Source of the DNA: DASZMJ01 sp035551935 | GTDB lineage: Bacteria > Planctomycetota > Planctomycetia > Isosphaerales > Isosphaeraceae | DNA: 14,497 bases | Direction: 5' to 3' | NCBI GenBank assembly: GCA_035551935.1 | Contig: DASZMJ010000430.1 | Span: 1-14,497, forward strand | Shown here: positions 13,235 through 14,497 of the stretch, piece after piece | Position numbering within the stretch: the stretch's first letter is position 1 | Layout: each line of letters starts with the position of its first letter | Notes under the pieces: model-generated | Told to the model about the DNA's origin: nothing | Seen by the model: only the letters and a program-made list of their open reading frames with translations | Databases searched by the model: none | Made by a program: the position numbers and the translations under genes

Positions 13235-14284
13235 TCAGCCGCGGCGCCGGGCCAGGGCCTTCTGGGCGCGGCGTTGCCGGCGGTTGCCGGTCGGCCTTTC
13301 CTTCGTCGCGGGCACGTTCCGCGTGCCGTCCGCTTCCCCATCCTGTTCTGTGGTGTTGGCCGCCCCCGTAGCAGGCACGCTCCGCGTGCCGTCCGCTTCG
13401 CCATCCCGCTCTTGCGCAGTGGCCGGCGGCACGCCGATCGTGCCGGCGACGGCGGGCGCCGGCCTCGGGCGCGGGGCGGGCCCGGCGCCGCGGGCGCGCT
13501 GGCGACACCTCAGCTCGTCGAGGCCGCGGTGGAAGCTGTTGTGGTTGGCCCGCTCGTACGACCAGAGCCGGCGGCCGGTGGGGCTGTCGTCGAAGGCCAT
13601 GCCGGTCTCGGCCAGCCGGCGATCGCGCTCGTCGGCCTCCTCGAGGTAGCCGTCGCGGCGGCCTTCCTGGTGCTCGATCTCCCGACGCGCCAGCGCCGCG
13701 AGGTCGTCGGCCTGGGCCTTGTCGTGGAGGACCGGGTGGTTCTCGCGGTCCTCGACCGGCACGCCCAGCAGGTCGAGCGCCCGCGACCGTCGGGCCTCGT
13801 CCCAGGCCGTGCCCGCCTCGGCGACGCGGAGCAGGCCGCGCCAGCGATCGATCAGCAGCTCGCAGCCCTGGAGCGTCTGCCGCAGTTGCCGCGCGATCAA
13901 GGCCGGCTTCTTCGGGAGCTTGAGCGCCAGCTCCTCGGCGGCGACGCGGCGGTCGTCGGCCCAGCTCGTCAAGGCCCGCCCCGAGGCCTGCGCGCGGCGG
14001 GTGAACTCGATGCGCACGGCCCGGTCCATCCGCATGCTGGCCAGCGCGACCTGGTCGACCAGTTGGTCCTCGTACGTGTCCGACGGCTTCATGTCCGCGG
14101 CGTACGCCGCCCGCTTCGCCGCCAAGGCCTCCAGCTCCTCGGCCGGCAGCACGACCCCCTTGCCCGTCAGGCCGTCCTTCAACGCGTTCATCCTCGAGAT
14201 CGCCTTGCCCCCCGGCGTCCTCGGCCCCGTCGCGTGCTTGGCGTTGGCCCTGTTGGCCGCGATGCGTCTCTCCGACGTCGCCAT
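13235..14284 (-). CDS. Hypothetical protein of the GPRT..GK..NALK family with C-terminal repeat-derived peptides
   Basis: I recognise the family pattern but not a function. The 349-residue product begins RRIAANRANAKHATGPRT and continues GGKAISRMNALKDGL (about 25-39), a signature common in planctomycete and acidobacterial proteins. Residues about 45-240 are charged and helix-rich. The last 85 residues are Arg/Pro/Ala-rich. They contain two copies of a 15-residue unit E(R/Q)DGEADGTR(S/N)VPAT (292-306 and 313-327) that is encoded by a DNA repeat also found as an intergenic palindrome in this window, and end in a basic NRRQRRAQKALARRRG tail, which could bind nucleic acid. The ATG at 14284 has GGGGAG 9 nt upstream and a consensus-like promoter further up. 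The longer open frame (to 14479) starts upstream of that promoter and is unlikely. Confidence 0.82.
   Translation of the reverse strand: MATSERRIAANRANAKHATGPRTPGGKAISRMNALKDGLTGKGVVLPAEELEALAAKRAAYAADMKPSDTYEDQLVDQVALASMRMDRAVRIEFTRRAQASGRALTSWADDRRVAAEELALKLPKKPALIARQLRQTLQGCELLIDRWRGLLRVAEAGTAWDEARRSRALDLLGVPVEDRENHPVLHDKAQADDLAALARREIEHQEGRRDGYLEEADERDRRLAETGMAFDDSPTGRRLWSYERANHNSFHRGLDELRCRQRARGAGPAPRPRPAPAVAGTIGVPPATAQERDGEADGTRSVPATGAANTTEQDGEADGTRNVPATKERPTGNRRQRRAQKALARRRG
13304..13406. repeat. Two direct copies of the 30-bp palindrome arm, in frame inside a gene
   Basis: 13304-13343 and 13367-13406 are 40-bp direct copies with four mismatches, their starts 63 nt (21 codons) apart. 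The first 30 bp of the second copy are identical to the arm of the palindrome at 5831-5915; the first copy differs from it at three bases. Read on the minus strand each encodes DGEADGTR(S/N)VPAT. Three of the four differences between the copies are synonymous in the gene's frame. Confidence 0.92.
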
Positions 14285-14387
14285 CGCCTCGGCTCCCCTC
14301 TCCCGCGCCGTCGCGGGTCTCGTCCCCTGTCCCGCCCGGCTCCGTTGCCTTGCGGGCATCGCGGGGCACAGCCTCCCCGCATCGACG

Positions 14388-14415
14388 ATTATCGGGAACG
14401 AGAACGGGATGTCAA
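14388..14415 (-). promoter_or_regulatory. Near-consensus sigma70 promoter of the terminal hypothetical gene
   Basis: On the minus strand TTGACA (14415-14410, six of six) and GATAAT (14393-14388, five of six) are 16 nt apart. Transcription would begin near 14381, giving a leader of about 95 nt to the ATG at 14284. A 6-bp hairpin (14361-14366 with 14375-14380) lies at the start of that leader. This is the best promoter match in the window. Confidence 0.7.
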
Positions 14416-14497
14416 TGGTCTGGCGGTCGGACACGTCACGAATCTGGCATGAGGTCGTCGTGCGTGGGCAACACGCCATCCCCCCGCGGGTGGCCCC
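14416..14497. other. Window edge, no gene seen
   Basis: This stretch upstream of the promoter holds a small 5-bp hairpin (14462-14466 with 14472-14476). No coding region is supported before the window ends. Confidence 0.5.

Overview
The window is a high-GC bacterial chromosome segment. It most resembles a planctomycete, probably of the Isosphaeraceae/Gemmatales side. This is inferred from gene content: an FG-GAP/ASPIC-UnbV protein, a PIN-TRAM membrane protein, an FHA protein, a GPRT/NALK-type hypothetical protein, and short palindromic repeats close to gene ends. No rRNA, tRNA, CRISPR array, transposase or phage gene was seen.

Layout. A MATE-family exporter (minus strand) and an MgtE magnesium channel (plus) diverge from a shared region near 1.5-1.67 kb. 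MgtE converges on a large anchored FG-GAP/ASPIC-UnbV protein (minus), with a 36-bp perfect palindrome filling the gap. Upstream of that gene, also on the minus strand, lie an FHA-domain protein and a secreted gamma-glutamyltransferase. The latter diverges from a secreted SurA/PpiC-type prolyl isomerase (plus) with a recognisable sigma70-like promoter. After a 449-bp non-coding gap comes a minus-strand run that may be one transcript: an S26-signal-peptidase-like membrane protein that appears to lack its catalytic residues, then a HIT-family nucleotide hydrolase/transferase, then a YacL-like PIN-TRAM membrane protein. The last gene (minus) is a hypothetical protein of the GPRT...GK...NALK family with a near-consensus promoter.

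The most striking structure is not a gene. Four unrelated, perfect, long inverted repeats (arms 30-37 bp) each sit just past the 3' end of a gene: after the MATE gene, between the convergent MgtE and FG-GAP genes, after the FHA gene and after the PIN-TRAM gene. Half-units of one of these families also occur twice, in direct orientation and in frame, in the 3' end of the terminal hypothetical gene, where they encode a repeated ADGTR(S/N)VPAT peptide. This pattern suggests a set of repeat families that occupy or mark gene 3' ends, possibly as terminators, mRNA 3'-end protectors or mobilised REP-like elements.

The genes do not form one obvious pathway. Most look like housekeeping or envelope functions: ion and drug transport, periplasmic protein folding, glutathione/gamma-glutamyl turnover, nucleotide clearance and regulatory PIN-TRAM/FHA proteins.
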